Assembly (NCBI GenBank): GCA_004560305.1
Contig: SFVI01000020.1
Span: 1 to 39,743, forward strand
Source: a bacterium
GTDB lineage: Bacteria > Bacillota > Clostridia > Oscillospirales > Oscillospiraceae
DNA: 39,743 nt
Reading direction: 5' to 3'
Shown here: piece after piece, positions 30,409 through 38,982 of the stretch
Layout: the number at the start of each line of letters is the position of its first letter
Position numbering within the stretch: the stretch's first letter is position 1
Position numbers and translations under genes: made by a program
The notes under the pieces: generated by a model
What the model was told of the DNA's origin: nothing
What the model saw: the letters and a program-made list of their open reading frames with translations, nothing else
The model's database searches: none

Positions 30409-30789
30409 TCAGTAGTTAAAGGTATAGGGCAGCAGCTCCGAGAGCTTATAGCTCACGTAGCGGTTCCCGGCCTTGGCGCAGAGCACCTCCATATCCGGGG
30501 AAAACTCCGCCAGAAACTGGCGGCAGGCGCCGCAGGGGGTGCACCAATTTTCGCTGTCGGCATAGATGGCGATACGGCGAAACTCCCGGTGGCCTTCACT
30601 GACGGCCTTGCAGCAGGCGGTGCGTTCGGCGCAGATGGTGCTGCCCAGGGCAGCGTTCTCCACATTGCAGCCGGTGTAGACGGCGCCGTCTGTACACTCG
30701 ATGGCGGCGCCCACACTGAAGCGGGAATAGGGCACATAGGCATTCAGCGATGCTTTCTTTGCCATGGACATCAGTTCTCGGTCAGTCAT
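30409..30789 (-). CDS. cdd: cytidine deaminase
   Basis: 126 residues, the usual homotetrameric form. Converts cytidine and deoxycytidine to uridine forms in pyrimidine salvage. Zinc ligands are Cys in STICAERTA (with the catalytic Glu) and both Cys in PCGACRQ; the substrate loop GCNVENAAL is present and PYSRFSVGAAIEC is the usual N-terminal block. The ATG at 30789 overlaps the end of the binding-protein gene by 8 bp, so they share a message. Confidence 0.95.
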   Translation of the reverse strand: MTDRELMSMAKKASLNAYVPYSRFSVGAAIECTDGAVYTGCNVENAALGSTICAERTACCKAVSEGHREFRRIAIYADSENWCTPCGACRQFLAEFSPDMEVLCAKAGNRYVSYKLSELLPYTFNY

Positions 30790-32392
30790 TTTCTCCCTCT
30801 CCTTGTTCATTATTGTTATTATCATCCAGAATGATTTCCCAATTCTGGAAATTGTACAGAGGATTGCCCAGGTTGGCGTCAAGTCCACGGATCATGCCCC
30901 GGTGGACGATGATCTCCTGCTTCTCAAAGCCGATGCTGATGATGGCGCCGGAGCCGGCCAGGTATTCGCACAGGGACTGGTAAAGACTGCTGCGCACGCT
31001 GTCGGCGGCGGCCAGGTAGTTGTTCATATAGGGCTCATACATGGTACTGGTGCTGCGGGTATAGTTCAGGCTGCTGTCCGGGTCCAGAAGCTCGGTCAGG
31101 TCGAAGTTGTTGCGCAGCTTCACCTCGCCGTAATACATGTCGAAATCGCCCTCTTCCAGGGCGGTCTTATAATCGTCCCAGGTCAGCTCCCGCAGATTGA
31201 TCTTCAGGCCGATGCTCTCCATGTCCTCCACAAAGCGGCGGCACATGCCGGTTTTGGCGCTGCTGTCGCTGCAGACGATCAGGTTCAGCACCGCGTCCTC
31301 CCCGGCGCTCATGTACTCCATCCAGCCGTCGCCGTCATAGTCCTTCAGGCCGGAATTTTCCAGAATCACACGGCAGGTCTCCAGATTGTACTTCAGGGTC
31401 TCGGCATAGGAGGAGGGATAGTCCTTGCAGGTTGGGTACATGGGCAGAGGCGTGCCCACGCCGTTGCCGTGGAGCAGCGTATCCTGGAAATACTCCCGGT
31501 CAAAGGCGTAGATCATAGCCATGCGGATGGTGTCGTAGCGGCCCAGGGGACTTTCCATATTGAACTGGACATAGTGGAGGTTGGTGGTGGGGAAGCTGCG
31601 GATCTCGCTGGTGCGGGCATAGCCCAGGTTGGTATAGCTGGAAGGGTCGTTGGTGACTACGTCGACGATGCCGTCGTCAAAGGCGCTGATGATGCTCTCG
31701 GCAGAGGAATACTCCTTGAGGTAGACGGTGTCGATGGGCAGACTCTGATAATCGGGATAGCCCTCGTAGGCCACCAGGGCGGTATAGTCTTCATTATAGG
31801 TATAGGGGCCGCTGCCCTGGGGGCGCTTCTCGTCCATCTCGCCGGACTTGATGATGGGGATGTTCAGCAGCTTGACAAACTGGCTGTCCCCTATGCCCAG
31901 GGTGACGGTGAACTTGTTCCCCTCATACCCGGAGCCCTGGTAGCTGGCGAAGCGGCCCCGGTACCGGTCGGAATTGATGGCCCGCTCCAGAGAATAGCGG
32001 ATGTCCTTGCCGGTGACGGGGGTGCCGTCATGGAAGGTGTGGCCCTCTTCGATGGTGAAGTACCAGGTCTTGGCATCCTCGGTGCAGCTCCACTCCGTCA
32101 GTACGTTGGGGATGGCTTCAAAATTGTTGTCCACCTCCACCATGTTCTCATACACCAAGGAACAGACCAGCTGGTTGGAGCGGTTGGTGGCGATGAGGGG
32201 GTTGAAGGAATAGTTCATGTTGCAGTTGAGGGAGAACACATTGTCCGCGCCGGCGTTGCGGGTCACATCCTTGCCCTGGGTGGATTCGGGAATTTCATCA
32301 TAGGGATCCTTGCTCTTGCTGCTGCAGGCGGCCAGGGACAGGGTCATGGCCAGGATCAGCAGCAGGGAGATCCATTTTGCGATTTTCTTCAT
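30782..32392 (-). CDS. orphan peptide-binding lipoprotein (ABC substrate-binding protein, SBP_bac_5)
   Basis: 536 residues. The signal peptide MKKIAKWISLLLILAMTLSL ends in LAAC, a lipobox, so the protein is tethered outside the membrane. It then shows HTFHDGTPVTGKDIRYSLER (family signature), GSGPYTYNED and a C-terminal acidic tail with NNNNEQGEGEN. No permease or ATPase gene is adjacent: it sits between pgeF and cdd. It could serve transporter genes elsewhere or act as a sensor. The ribosome site GGAGG is at ideal distance. Confidence 0.9.
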   Translation of the reverse strand: MKKIAKWISLLLILAMTLSLAACSSKSKDPYDEIPESTQGKDVTRNAGADNVFSLNCNMNYSFNPLIATNRSNQLVCSLVYENMVEVDNNFEAIPNVLTEWSCTEDAKTWYFTIEEGHTFHDGTPVTGKDIRYSLERAINSDRYRGRFASYQGSGYEGNKFTVTLGIGDSQFVKLLNIPIIKSGEMDEKRPQGSGPYTYNEDYTALVAYEGYPDYQSLPIDTVYLKEYSSAESIISAFDDGIVDVVTNDPSSYTNLGYARTSEIRSFPTTNLHYVQFNMESPLGRYDTIRMAMIYAFDREYFQDTLLHGNGVGTPLPMYPTCKDYPSSYAETLKYNLETCRVILENSGLKDYDGDGWMEYMSAGEDAVLNLIVCSDSSAKTGMCRRFVEDMESIGLKINLRELTWDDYKTALEEGDFDMYYGEVKLRNNFDLTELLDPDSSLNYTRSTSTMYEPYMNNYLAAADSVRSSLYQSLCEYLAGSGAIISIGFEKQEIIVHRGMIRGLDANLGNPLYNFQNWEIILDDNNNNEQGEGEND

Positions 32393-32401
32393 ATTGCCTC
32401 C

Positions 32402-33196
32402 TCAGTCCAGCACGATGACAGCGCCCTGGCTGCCCCGGCGGCCTTTGGTATATCGGTGGGACCAGTATTTGTCATGGCTGCACATGGTGCACTCATGGGA
32501 AATGTCAATATGCTCCGGCTTCAGGCCCAGCTGGAGGAGCCGGCGGGCGTTGGCGGCGCGCAGGTCCACCAGGGTCTTGCCGTCGGGCCGGCGGGTGAAA
32601 AGCCCGGCGGTATCCCCGGAGAGATAGGTCTGGATGGCCTGGGGCACATCATCGTCCGTCTCGAAGCAGCAGGCGCCGATGGAGGGGCCGATGGCCGCGC
32701 GGGTGCAGGCCGGTTCCGCCCCCAAAGTGCCCATCTGCTCCAGGGCGTTTTTCAGGATGTCCGTCACCGAGCTGCGCCAGCCGCAGTGGATGGCCCCGGC
32801 CACGCCGTGTTCCCCGTCCCACAGCAGCACGGGCACGCAGTCGGCCACCATGCAGAGGATGGGCAGGCCCTTCACCTTGGTGACGATGCCGTCAGCCTCG
32901 TAAGGGACGGGGCCCATGCATACATGCCGGTCCTCCTCCGTGACGATGCGGACCACATTGCCGTGGACCTGTTTGGTAACGGCCATGCCGTCGATGCCCA
33001 CGCCCATCAGGGCGCAGAGACGGCGGTAGTTCTCCCGCACCGCCGCCGGGTCGTCCCCCCGGTTGGCGCCCAGGTTCAGGGAGGCAAAGTCCCCCTGGCT
33101 GACGCCGCCATAGCGGGTGGTAAAGGCATGGCGGGCGGCGATCTGATCGGAGCTCATGTAGATGAGCCCGTCTTTGTTGTGTTCTATAAAGCTCAT
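32402..33196 (-). CDS. pgeF: peptidoglycan editing factor PgeF (YfiH/YlmD family)
   Basis: 264 residues of the laccase-domain family. Metal ligands appear in TKQVHGNVV (His, about residue 78), VADCVPVLLWD (Cys, about 119) and AIHCGWRSS (His, about 137), plus the C-terminal ECTMCSHDKYWSHR. Members remove misincorporated amino acids from muropeptides, and some deaminate adenosine; which applies here is not decided. The start at 33196 has CGGAGAA upstream. It is 41 bp after secA and 9 bp before the lipoprotein gene. Confidence 0.92.
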   Translation of the reverse strand: MSFIEHNKDGLIYMSSDQIAARHAFTTRYGGVSQGDFASLNLGANRGDDPAAVRENYRRLCALMGVGIDGMAVTKQVHGNVVRIVTEEDRHVCMGPVPYEADGIVTKVKGLPILCMVADCVPVLLWDGEHGVAGAIHCGWRSSVTDILKNALEQMGTLGAEPACTRAAIGPSIGACCFETDDDVPQAIQTYLSGDTAGLFTRRPDGKTLVDLRAANARRLLQLGLKPEHIDISHECTMCSHDKYWSHRYTKGRRGSQGAVIVLD

Positions 33197-33237
33197 GGGT
33201 TCTCCGTTATGATGATAAAGGATAGGCAAGGAGCCGC

Positions 33238-36009
33238 TTACTCGTTGCGACCGCAGCACTCCTTATATTTCAGGCGGCGGCTGCCGTCGGCCTTCATTTT
33301 GCCGCAGGGGCAGGGGTCGTTCCGGCCGGGCTTGGGGGCCTTTTTCACCGGCTGCTTCTTCACCGGCGCGCCGCCCACGTTGGCGGCGGCGTTTTTGGCC
33401 ACGGCCTTGCGCTCGATTGGCTGCTCCCGGCGGACCTGGACGGTGAACAGGCGGCGCACCGTCTCCTCCCGGATGCCGTGGACCATGGCCTCGAACATAT
33501 CGAAGCCCTCCTGCTTATAGGCGTCGATGGGCTTGACGGCGCCGTAGCCCCGCAGGCCGATGCCCCGCTTCAGTTCGCTCATGGCGTCGATATGATCCAT
33601 CCAGTATTCGTCCACCACCCGGAGCATGATGACCCGCTCCAGCTCCCGCATCAGCGGCAGGCCGTTGGGGCCTTCCCCGAAGGCGGCTTCCCGGGCGGCA
33701 TAGACCTTTTCCGCCAGGTCTTCCACTTTTTCAATGACCTGATCGCACTTGGCAAAGCCGCCGAAGCTCTCGATCCTGAAGGTGCCGGGGCGCATAAACA
33801 GCTTTTCAAAGGGCTGGAGGGCAGCGTCCAGCTGCTGCTGGCTCTCGGCAGCAGCACCGCCCAGGCCATCGGTGACAGTGGAGGAGACAAACTCCCGCAC
33901 CATGCTCATGATCTGGGGCTGGATATCCTCCCCATCCAGCACCTTGCGGCGCTCACCATAGATGATGTTGCGCTGCTGGTTCATCACGTCGTCATATTCC
34001 AGGACGCTCTTGCGGGTCTGGAAGTTGCGGCTTTCCACGGTTTTCTGGGCCTGCTCAATGGCGCCGGAGAGCATCTTGTGGTCCAGGGGCATGTCCTCTT
34101 CCACCTTCAGGGTGTCCATCATGGTCATGATCCGCTCGGAGCCGAAGAGGCGCATCACATCGTCGGTGAGGGCCAGGAAGAAGCGGCTTTCGCCCGGGTC
34201 CCCCTGGCGGCCGGCGCGGCCCCGGAGCTGGTTGTCGATACGGCGGGACTCATGCCGCTCGGTGCCCAGAATGAAGAGACCGCCGGCGGCACGGACCTTC
34301 TCCGCCTCGGCGTCGGTGACTGCCTTATGCTCCTGCAGCTTCTGTGCAAAAAGAGCACGGGCCTGCAGCACATCCTCATTCTCGGTGTCGCCATAGCCTG
34401 TGGCCTCGCTGATGACCTCCTCGGTGAAGCCGGCCTTGCGCAGGTCGGTCTTGGCCAGAAACTCCGCGTTGCCGCCCAGCATGATGTCGGTGCCGCGGCC
34501 GGCCATATTGGTGGCGATGGTGACAGCGCCCAGCTTGCCGGCCTGGGCCACGATCTCCGCTTCCTTCTCATGGTACTTGGCGTTGAGGACGGTGTGGGGG
34601 ATGCCCCGCTTTTTCAGCAGGCCGGAGAGGTACTCGCTCTTTTCGATGGAAACGGTGCCCACCAGGACGGGCTGGCCCTTCTCATGGCAGGCCACGATCT
34701 GGTCAATAATGGCCCGGTTCTTGCCGGTTTCGTTCTTATAGACCACGTCCGGGTCGTCCAGGCGGATGACCGGCTTGTTGGTGGGGATCTCGATAATATC
34801 CAGGCGGTAGATGGCCTCGAACTCCTCCGCCTCGGTGACGGCGGTGCCGGTCATGCCGGAGAGCTTGTCATAGAGACGGAAGTAGTTCTGGAAGGTGATG
34901 GTAGCCAGGGTCTTGTTCTCCTTCTGGACATCCACATGCTCCTTGGCCTCGATGGCCTGGTGGAGGCCCTCGGAATAGCGGCGGCCCAGCATCAGGCGGC
35001 CGGTGAACTCATCCACGATGATGATCTCCCCGTCTTTGACGATGTAGTCAATGTCCCGCTTCATGATGCCGTGGGCCTTCAGGGCCTGATTGATATGGTG
35101 GGAGAGGGTGGCATTCTCGATGTCCGCCAGGTTCTCCAGGCCGAAGGCCCGCTCGGCCTTGGCCACGCCCCGGGCGGTGAGGGTGGCGGTGCGGGCCTTC
35201 TCGTCCACCACATAGTCGGCATCCAGATCCTCGGCCTCTTCCTCCTTCTCGTCCACGGAGGCATAGACCTGCTTTTTCAGGCGGCTGACAAAATCGTCGG
35301 CCTGGCGGTAGAGGTCGGTACTCTCATCCCCCTGGCCGGAAATGATCAGGGGTGTCCGGGCCTCGTCGATGAGGATGGAGTCCACCTCGTCCACGATGGC
35401 GAAGGCGTGGCCCCGCTGGACCATGCTCTCTTTGTACAGGGCCATGTTATCCCGCAGGTAGTCAAAGCCCATCTCATTGTTGGTGCCGTAGGTAATGTCG
35501 CAATTATAGGCTTCCCGGCGCTCCTCATTGCTGAGCCCGTGGACGATGAGGCCCACGCTGAGGCCCAGGAAGCGGTGCACCTTGCCCATCCACTCACTGT
35601 CGCGGCGGGCCAGGTAGTCGTTAACGGTGACGATGTGCACGCCCTTGCCGGCCAGAGCGTTCAGGTAGGCAGGCAGCACGGCCACCAGGGTCTTGCCTTC
35701 GCCGGTCTTCATCTCGGCGATGCGGCCCTGATGCAGGACGATGCCGCCGATCAGCTGCACCCGGAAGGGCTTCATGCCCAGCACACGCCAGGCCGCCTCC
35801 CGGGCGGTGGCAAAGGCCTCGGGCAGGATGTCATCCAGAGTTTCCCCCTGGGAGAGCCGCTCCTTGAACTGAGCGGTTTTGGCCTTCAATTCTTCATCGC
35901 TGAGGGCGGCGTATTCCCCGCTCAGCGCTTCTATTTTATCCGCAATGGGAGTTATCCTTTTCAGTTCCCGATCCGAATAGGAGCCGAAAATCTTTGTAAA
36001 TATGCCCAT
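33238..36009 (-). CDS. secA: preprotein translocase ATPase SecA
   Basis: 923 residues, the motor that pushes preproteins through SecY. Walker A is MKTGEGKTL (about 103-111), DEVDSILIDEARTPLIIS is the DEAD/Walker B part, TIATNMAGRGTDIMLGG lies in NBD2, and the C-terminus after a proline/lysine linker has CPCGKMKADGS...KECCG, the zinc finger that binds SecB or lipids. I use the ATG at 36009 (MGIFTKIFGS); a TTG six codons upstream is possible. First gene of a five-gene minus-strand operon. Confidence 0.98.
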   Translation of the reverse strand: MGIFTKIFGSYSDRELKRITPIADKIEALSGEYAALSDEELKAKTAQFKERLSQGETLDDILPEAFATAREAAWRVLGMKPFRVQLIGGIVLHQGRIAEMKTGEGKTLVAVLPAYLNALAGKGVHIVTVNDYLARRDSEWMGKVHRFLGLSVGLIVHGLSNEERREAYNCDITYGTNNEMGFDYLRDNMALYKESMVQRGHAFAIVDEVDSILIDEARTPLIISGQGDESTDLYRQADDFVSRLKKQVYASVDEKEEEAEDLDADYVVDEKARTATLTARGVAKAERAFGLENLADIENATLSHHINQALKAHGIMKRDIDYIVKDGEIIIVDEFTGRLMLGRRYSEGLHQAIEAKEHVDVQKENKTLATITFQNYFRLYDKLSGMTGTAVTEAEEFEAIYRLDIIEIPTNKPVIRLDDPDVVYKNETGKNRAIIDQIVACHEKGQPVLVGTVSIEKSEYLSGLLKKRGIPHTVLNAKYHEKEAEIVAQAGKLGAVTIATNMAGRGTDIMLGGNAEFLAKTDLRKAGFTEEVISEATGYGDTENEDVLQARALFAQKLQEHKAVTDAEAEKVRAAGGLFILGTERHESRRIDNQLRGRAGRQGDPGESRFFLALTDDVMRLFGSERIMTMMDTLKVEEDMPLDHKMLSGAIEQAQKTVESRNFQTRKSVLEYDDVMNQQRNIIYGERRKVLDGEDIQPQIMSMVREFVSSTVTDGLGGAAAESQQQLDAALQPFEKLFMRPGTFRIESFGGFAKCDQVIEKVEDLAEKVYAAREAAFGEGPNGLPLMRELERVIMLRVVDEYWMDHIDAMSELKRGIGLRGYGAVKPIDAYKQEGFDMFEAMVHGIREETVRRLFTVQVRREQPIERKAVAKNAAANVGGAPVKKQPVKKAPKPGRNDPCPCGKMKADGSRRLKYKECCGRNE

Positions 36010-36070
36010 GACAACGCGCCTTTCCAAAAGTTTTACGGGCCGAAGGGCAGCCCATAGAAATACAGAATAT

Positions 36071-36098
36071 ATTGTAGCACAAAGTTATGAACAAAAAA
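36071..36098 (-). promoter_or_regulatory. probable promoter of the secA operon
   Basis: Minus-strand TACAAT (36071-36076) is a good -10 in the extended TGCTACAAT context. A T-rich stretch around 36093-36098 is at the right distance but is a poor -35. Start would be near 36064, about 55 nt before the secA ATG. Confidence 0.5.
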
Positions 36099-36152
36099 AG
36101 TATTTCTTGTTCCCTGGGCCGCATCCTGACAGCTTTTTCCCCGGGAGCAGTA

Positions 36153-36202
36153 ACTGACCTTATTATTTTTATCTTAAACTGGCACTTGCGCAAGGTCAGT
36201 TT
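36153..36202 (+). promoter_or_regulatory. leader inverted repeat before the ECF S-component gene
   Basis: AACTGACCTT (36153-36162) and AAGGTCAGTT (36193-36202) are perfect 10-bp arms enclosing 30 nt with CTTGCGCAAG partly inside; a further stem GTTTG/CAAAC follows before the ribosome site AAAGGAGAG. Vitamin S-component genes are often controlled by riboswitches or vitamin regulators, and this looks like such an element, but it matches no TPP, THF, preQ1 or FMN consensus I know. Confidence 0.45.
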
Positions 36203-36244
36203 GTGGCGTAGACTACAGAAGCACCAAACGAAAGGAGAGTTTGA

Positions 36245-36763
36245 ATGATGAAACACGATAAATTGATCAAATTGGTTCTGGCGGCGCTGTTTGCTGCACT
36301 GACCTGCGTGGCCACCAGCGTGATCCACGTTCCCATCCCGGCCACCAACGGCTACATCAACCTGGGCGACGGCATGGTGCTGCTGGGGGCTTTCCTGCTG
36401 GGGCCGGTTTACGGCGCGGCGGCAGGCGGGCTGGGCTCCATGCTGGCAGATCTTCTGCTGGGCTATGCGTCCTACGCGCCAGGCACCCTGATCATCAAGG
36501 CGGCCATGGGCCTTTGCGCCGGGCTGCTGTTCGGCGCCCTGCGCTCCAAGACCAAGGCGGCGGCTCTGGTGGCCGGCGTTGTGGGCGAGGTGATCATGGT
36601 GCTGGGCTACTTTGCCTATGAGAGCACGCTGCTGGGCTATGGTCTGGCCGCGGCGGCCAGCATCGGCGCCAACTGCATCCAGGGACTGGGCGGCCTGGTG
36701 GTCAGCGTGCTGGTATACCACGCGCTGTACGCGGTGCCTTCCGTGAAGAAGCTGGCCTACTGA
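36245..36763 (+). CDS. ECF transporter S-component
   Basis: 172 residues, six predicted membrane helices. The N-terminal LVLAALFAALTCVAT helix carries the Ala-rich face used to dock the T-component, and NGYINLGDGMVLLGAFLLGP (about residues 39-58) plus LADLLLGYASYAPGTLIIKA (about 74-93) are typical of the PF12822-like vitamin S-components. The shared energising EcfA/EcfT genes are not in this window, as normal for group II systems. The substrate is unknown; pyridoxine, thiazole, folate and pantothenate branches all look similar at this level. It is cotranscribed with the next gene. Confidence 0.88.
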   Translation: MMKHDKLIKLVLAALFAALTCVATSVIHVPIPATNGYINLGDGMVLLGAFLLGPVYGAAAGGLGSMLADLLLGYASYAPGTLIIKAAMGLCAGLLFGALRSKTKAAALVAGVVGEVIMVLGYFAYESTLLGYGLAAAASIGANCIQGLGGLVVSVLVYHALYAVPSVKKLAY

Positions 36764-36782
36764 GTGAAAAGGACGGTGCGGC

Positions 36783-37334
36783 ATGTTTGAGGAAATCAAG
36801 CAGCAGGCCCGTCAGGCCCTGCTGGAGCTGCTGGAGGTGGCCGGGCTGAAGGCCGGAGACCTGCTGGTGATCGGCTGTTCCTCCAGTGAGGTGGTGGGAG
36901 AGCGGATCGGCAAGGGCTCCAGCATGGAGGCGGCTCAGGCGGTCTTTGCCGGGGTGTACCCGGTGCTGAAGGAGCGGGGCATCTATCTGGCGGCCCAGTG
37001 CTGTGAGCATTTGAACCGGGCGCTGATCCTGGAGCAGGCGGCGGCGGAGAAGTTTGGCTATGAGCCGGTGAATGTGCGGCCCTGGGCCCACGCCGGCGGC
37101 TCCTTCGCCACCACGGTATGGGAGAATCTGGAGGCACCCTGCGCCGTGGAGCACATCCGGGCCAAGGCCGGCATGGACATCGGCGACACCCTGATCGGCA
37201 TGCATCTGAAAGAGGTGGCGGTGCCGGTGCGGCTGGGCGTGAAGAAGATCGGCCAGGCCAATCTGGTCTGCGCCCGGACCCGGCCCCGGTTCATCGGCGG
37301 CGAGCGGGCCCGGTATCAGGAGGAACTGAAATAA
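36783..37334 (+). CDS. TIGR01440 / UPF0340 family protein (YwlG-like)
   Basis: 183 residues, family length. VIGCSSSEVVGERIGKGSSM (about 30-49), LAAQCCEHLNRALILEQAAA (about 68-87) and the central RPWAHAGGSFATTVW are the conserved blocks; the Cys pair CCEH and the His suggest a catalytic or metal site, but no reaction has been established to my knowledge. It begins 19 bp after the S-component stop and is followed by a terminator, so the two form an operon. An involvement in handling the imported vitamin is conceivable but unsupported. Confidence 0.9.
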   Translation: MFEEIKQQARQALLELLEVAGLKAGDLLVIGCSSSEVVGERIGKGSSMEAAQAVFAGVYPVLKERGIYLAAQCCEHLNRALILEQAAAEKFGYEPVNVRPWAHAGGSFATTVWENLEAPCAVEHIRAKAGMDIGDTLIGMHLKEVAVPVRLGVKKIGQANLVCARTRPRFIGGERARYQEELK

Positions 37335-37340
37335 GGCGTT

Positions 37341-37374
37341 TTCCCCGGTTCTTCGGTGAGCCGGGGAATTTTTT
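37341..37374 (+). terminator. intrinsic terminator of the S-component operon
   Basis: TTCCCCGG (37341-37348) pairs with CCGGGGAA (37361-37368) around a loop containing TTCTTCGG, followed by TTTTTT. It lies 7 bp after the stop codon. Confidence 0.9.
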
Positions 37375-37396
37375 GGCAAGGAGGGGCATCTGGCCG

Positions 37397-37425
37397 TTGC
37401 CTTTGGCAGGATTTTATGGTAGACT
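37397..37425 (+). promoter_or_regulatory. promoter of the DUF1846 gene
   Basis: TTGCCT (37397-37402), 17 bp, TAGACT (37420-37425) on the plus strand; start near 37432 and a short leader with GGAGG-like sequence (ACGGAGGCC) before the ATG at 37466. Confidence 0.65.
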
Positions 37426-37465
37426 TTCTTTTCGGGAAAAAGAGAGACGGAGGCCACGGACTGCC

Positions 37466-38950
37466 ATGAACAAAATAGGCTTTGACAACGACAAATACCT
37501 GAAGCTGCAATCTCAGAACATCCGAGACAGGATCGGCAAATTCGGTGGAAAGCTGTACCTGGAATTCGGCGGCAAGCTGTTTGACGACTTCCATGCGTCC
37601 CGGGTGGTGCCCGGCTTCAAGCCGGACAGCAAGGTGACCATGCTGCTGGAAATGAAGGACGAGGCGGAGATCGTCATCGCCATATCCGCCGACGATATCG
37701 AGCGCAACAAGCGCCGGGGGGACCTGGGCATCACCTATGACGAGGACACCCTGCGGCTGATCGACGCCTTCCGGGGCATTGGGCTGTACATCGGCAGCGT
37801 GGTGATCACCCACTACCGGGGTCAGGCCGTGGCCGACCAGTTCAAGAAGCGGCTGGAGATGCTGGGCATCCGGGTGTACAAGCACTATATCATCCCGGAC
37901 TATCCCTCCAACGTGCCGCTGATCGTGTCGGAGGAGGGCTTCGGAAGGAACGACTATATCGAGACGGAGCGGAGCCTGGTGGTGGTGACGGCCCCCGGCC
38001 CCGGCAGCGGCAAGATGGCCACCTGTCTGAGCCAGCTTTACCACGAGCACAAGCGGGGCGTCAGCGCCGGCTACGCCAAGTTTGAGACCTTCCCGGTGTG
38101 GAACCTGCCCTTGAAGCACCCGGTGAACCTGGCCTACGAGGCGGCCACGGCGGATCTGGACGACGTGAACATGATCGACCCCTTCCATCTGGAGGCCTAC
38201 GGCAAAACCACCGTCAACTACAACCGGGATGTGGAGATCTTCCCGGTGCTGGAGGCTATTTTCAAGCGGATCTACGGGGACAGCCCCTACAAGAGCCCCA
38301 CGGACATGGGCGTAAATATGCTGGGCTTCTGCATCAGCGACGACGCGGTCTGCGTGGAAGCCTCCCGGCAGGAGATTCTGCGGCGCTACTACGCGGCGGC
38401 CTGCGGCGTGCGCCGGGGTGACGCCGACCCCAACGAAGTACGGAAGATCGAGCTGATCATGAACTCCCTGGGGCTGACCCCGGAGGACCGGCCGGTGGTG
38501 GCGGCGGCGCTGAGCAAGGCGGAACAGACCGGGGCGCCGGCGGTAGCTCTGGAGCTGAATGACGGCCGTATCGTCACCGGAAAGACCTCCTCCCTGCTGG
38601 GCGCTTCCTCCGCCTGCCTGCTCAACGCGGTGAAGGCGCTGGCGGGCATCGACAAGAAGCTGCCCCTGATCGCGCCGGGGGTCATTGAGCCGATCCAGCA
38701 CCTGAAGGTGGAGCATCTGGGCAACCATAATCCCCGGCTGCACACCGACGAGCTGCTGATCGCCCTGGCCATCTGCTCGGTCACCAACCCTATGGCCGGC
38801 TGTGCCATTGAGCAGCTGGACAAGCTCAAGGGCTGCGAGGCCCATTCCTCGGTGATCCTGTCCCACGTGGACGCGGATCTGTTTAAGAAGCTGGGCATCA
38901 ACATCAGCTTTGAGCCGAGATATCAGGCCAAGAAGCTGTTTCATAAGTAA
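37466..38950 (+). CDS. DUF1846 (UPF0371) family protein
   Basis: 494 residues, normal for the family (PF08903). The sequence opens with GFDNDKYLKLQSQNIRDRI and includes LYLEFGGKLFDDFHASRVVP, VVVTAPGPGSGKMATCLSQL (about 174-193, a P-loop-like nucleotide-binding segment) and PTDMGVNMLGFCISDD. A crystal structure exists for a streptococcal member, yet no reaction is settled; the P-loop-like part suggests an ATP-dependent enzyme. Cytosolic, no membrane segments. It stands alone between a terminator and a convergent phosphatase gene. Confidence 0.92.
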   Translation: MNKIGFDNDKYLKLQSQNIRDRIGKFGGKLYLEFGGKLFDDFHASRVVPGFKPDSKVTMLLEMKDEAEIVIAISADDIERNKRRGDLGITYDEDTLRLIDAFRGIGLYIGSVVITHYRGQAVADQFKKRLEMLGIRVYKHYIIPDYPSNVPLIVSEEGFGRNDYIETERSLVVVTAPGPGSGKMATCLSQLYHEHKRGVSAGYAKFETFPVWNLPLKHPVNLAYEAATADLDDVNMIDPFHLEAYGKTTVNYNRDVEIFPVLEAIFKRIYGDSPYKSPTDMGVNMLGFCISDDAVCVEASRQEILRRYYAAACGVRRGDADPNEVRKIELIMNSLGLTPEDRPVVAAALSKAEQTGAPAVALELNDGRIVTGKTSSLLGASSACLLNAVKALAGIDKKLPLIAPGVIEPIQHLKVEHLGNHNPRLHTDELLIALAICSVTNPMAGCAIEQLDKLKGCEAHSSVILSHVDADLFKKLGINISFEPRYQAKKLFHK

Positions 38951-38982
38951 AAAAATGAAGGGAGCTCTCCCTTCATTTTTTT
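38949..38982. terminator. bidirectional terminator between DUF1846 and phosphatase-barstar genes
   Basis: AAAAAATGAAGGGAG pairs with CTCCCTTCATTTTTT around a minimal loop, with A/T runs at both sides. It overlaps the stop codons of the two convergent genes. Confidence 0.92.

Noticed and set aside
30782..32392. Complete peptide ABC transporter operon near secA
   Set aside because: Only the binding protein is present; neighbouring genes are pgeF and cdd, with no permease or ATPase on either side.
30764..33520. 918-codon open frame on the plus strand
   Set aside because: Antisense to cdd, the lipoprotein gene and pgeF together; low-complexity Gly/Ala/His/Val product; no ribosome site. A shadow frame.
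33478..36057. 859-codon open frame on the plus strand
   Set aside because: It is exactly antisense to secA, has repetitive Gly/Val/Leu/His composition and no family features. GC-rich genes with few stop codons on the opposite strand produce such frames.
36120..36245. TPP, THF or preQ1 riboswitch
   Set aside because: The conserved cores of these classes (for example CTGAGA and the TGATCTGGATAATGCCAG-like part of TPP) are absent; only an unassigned inverted repeat remains.
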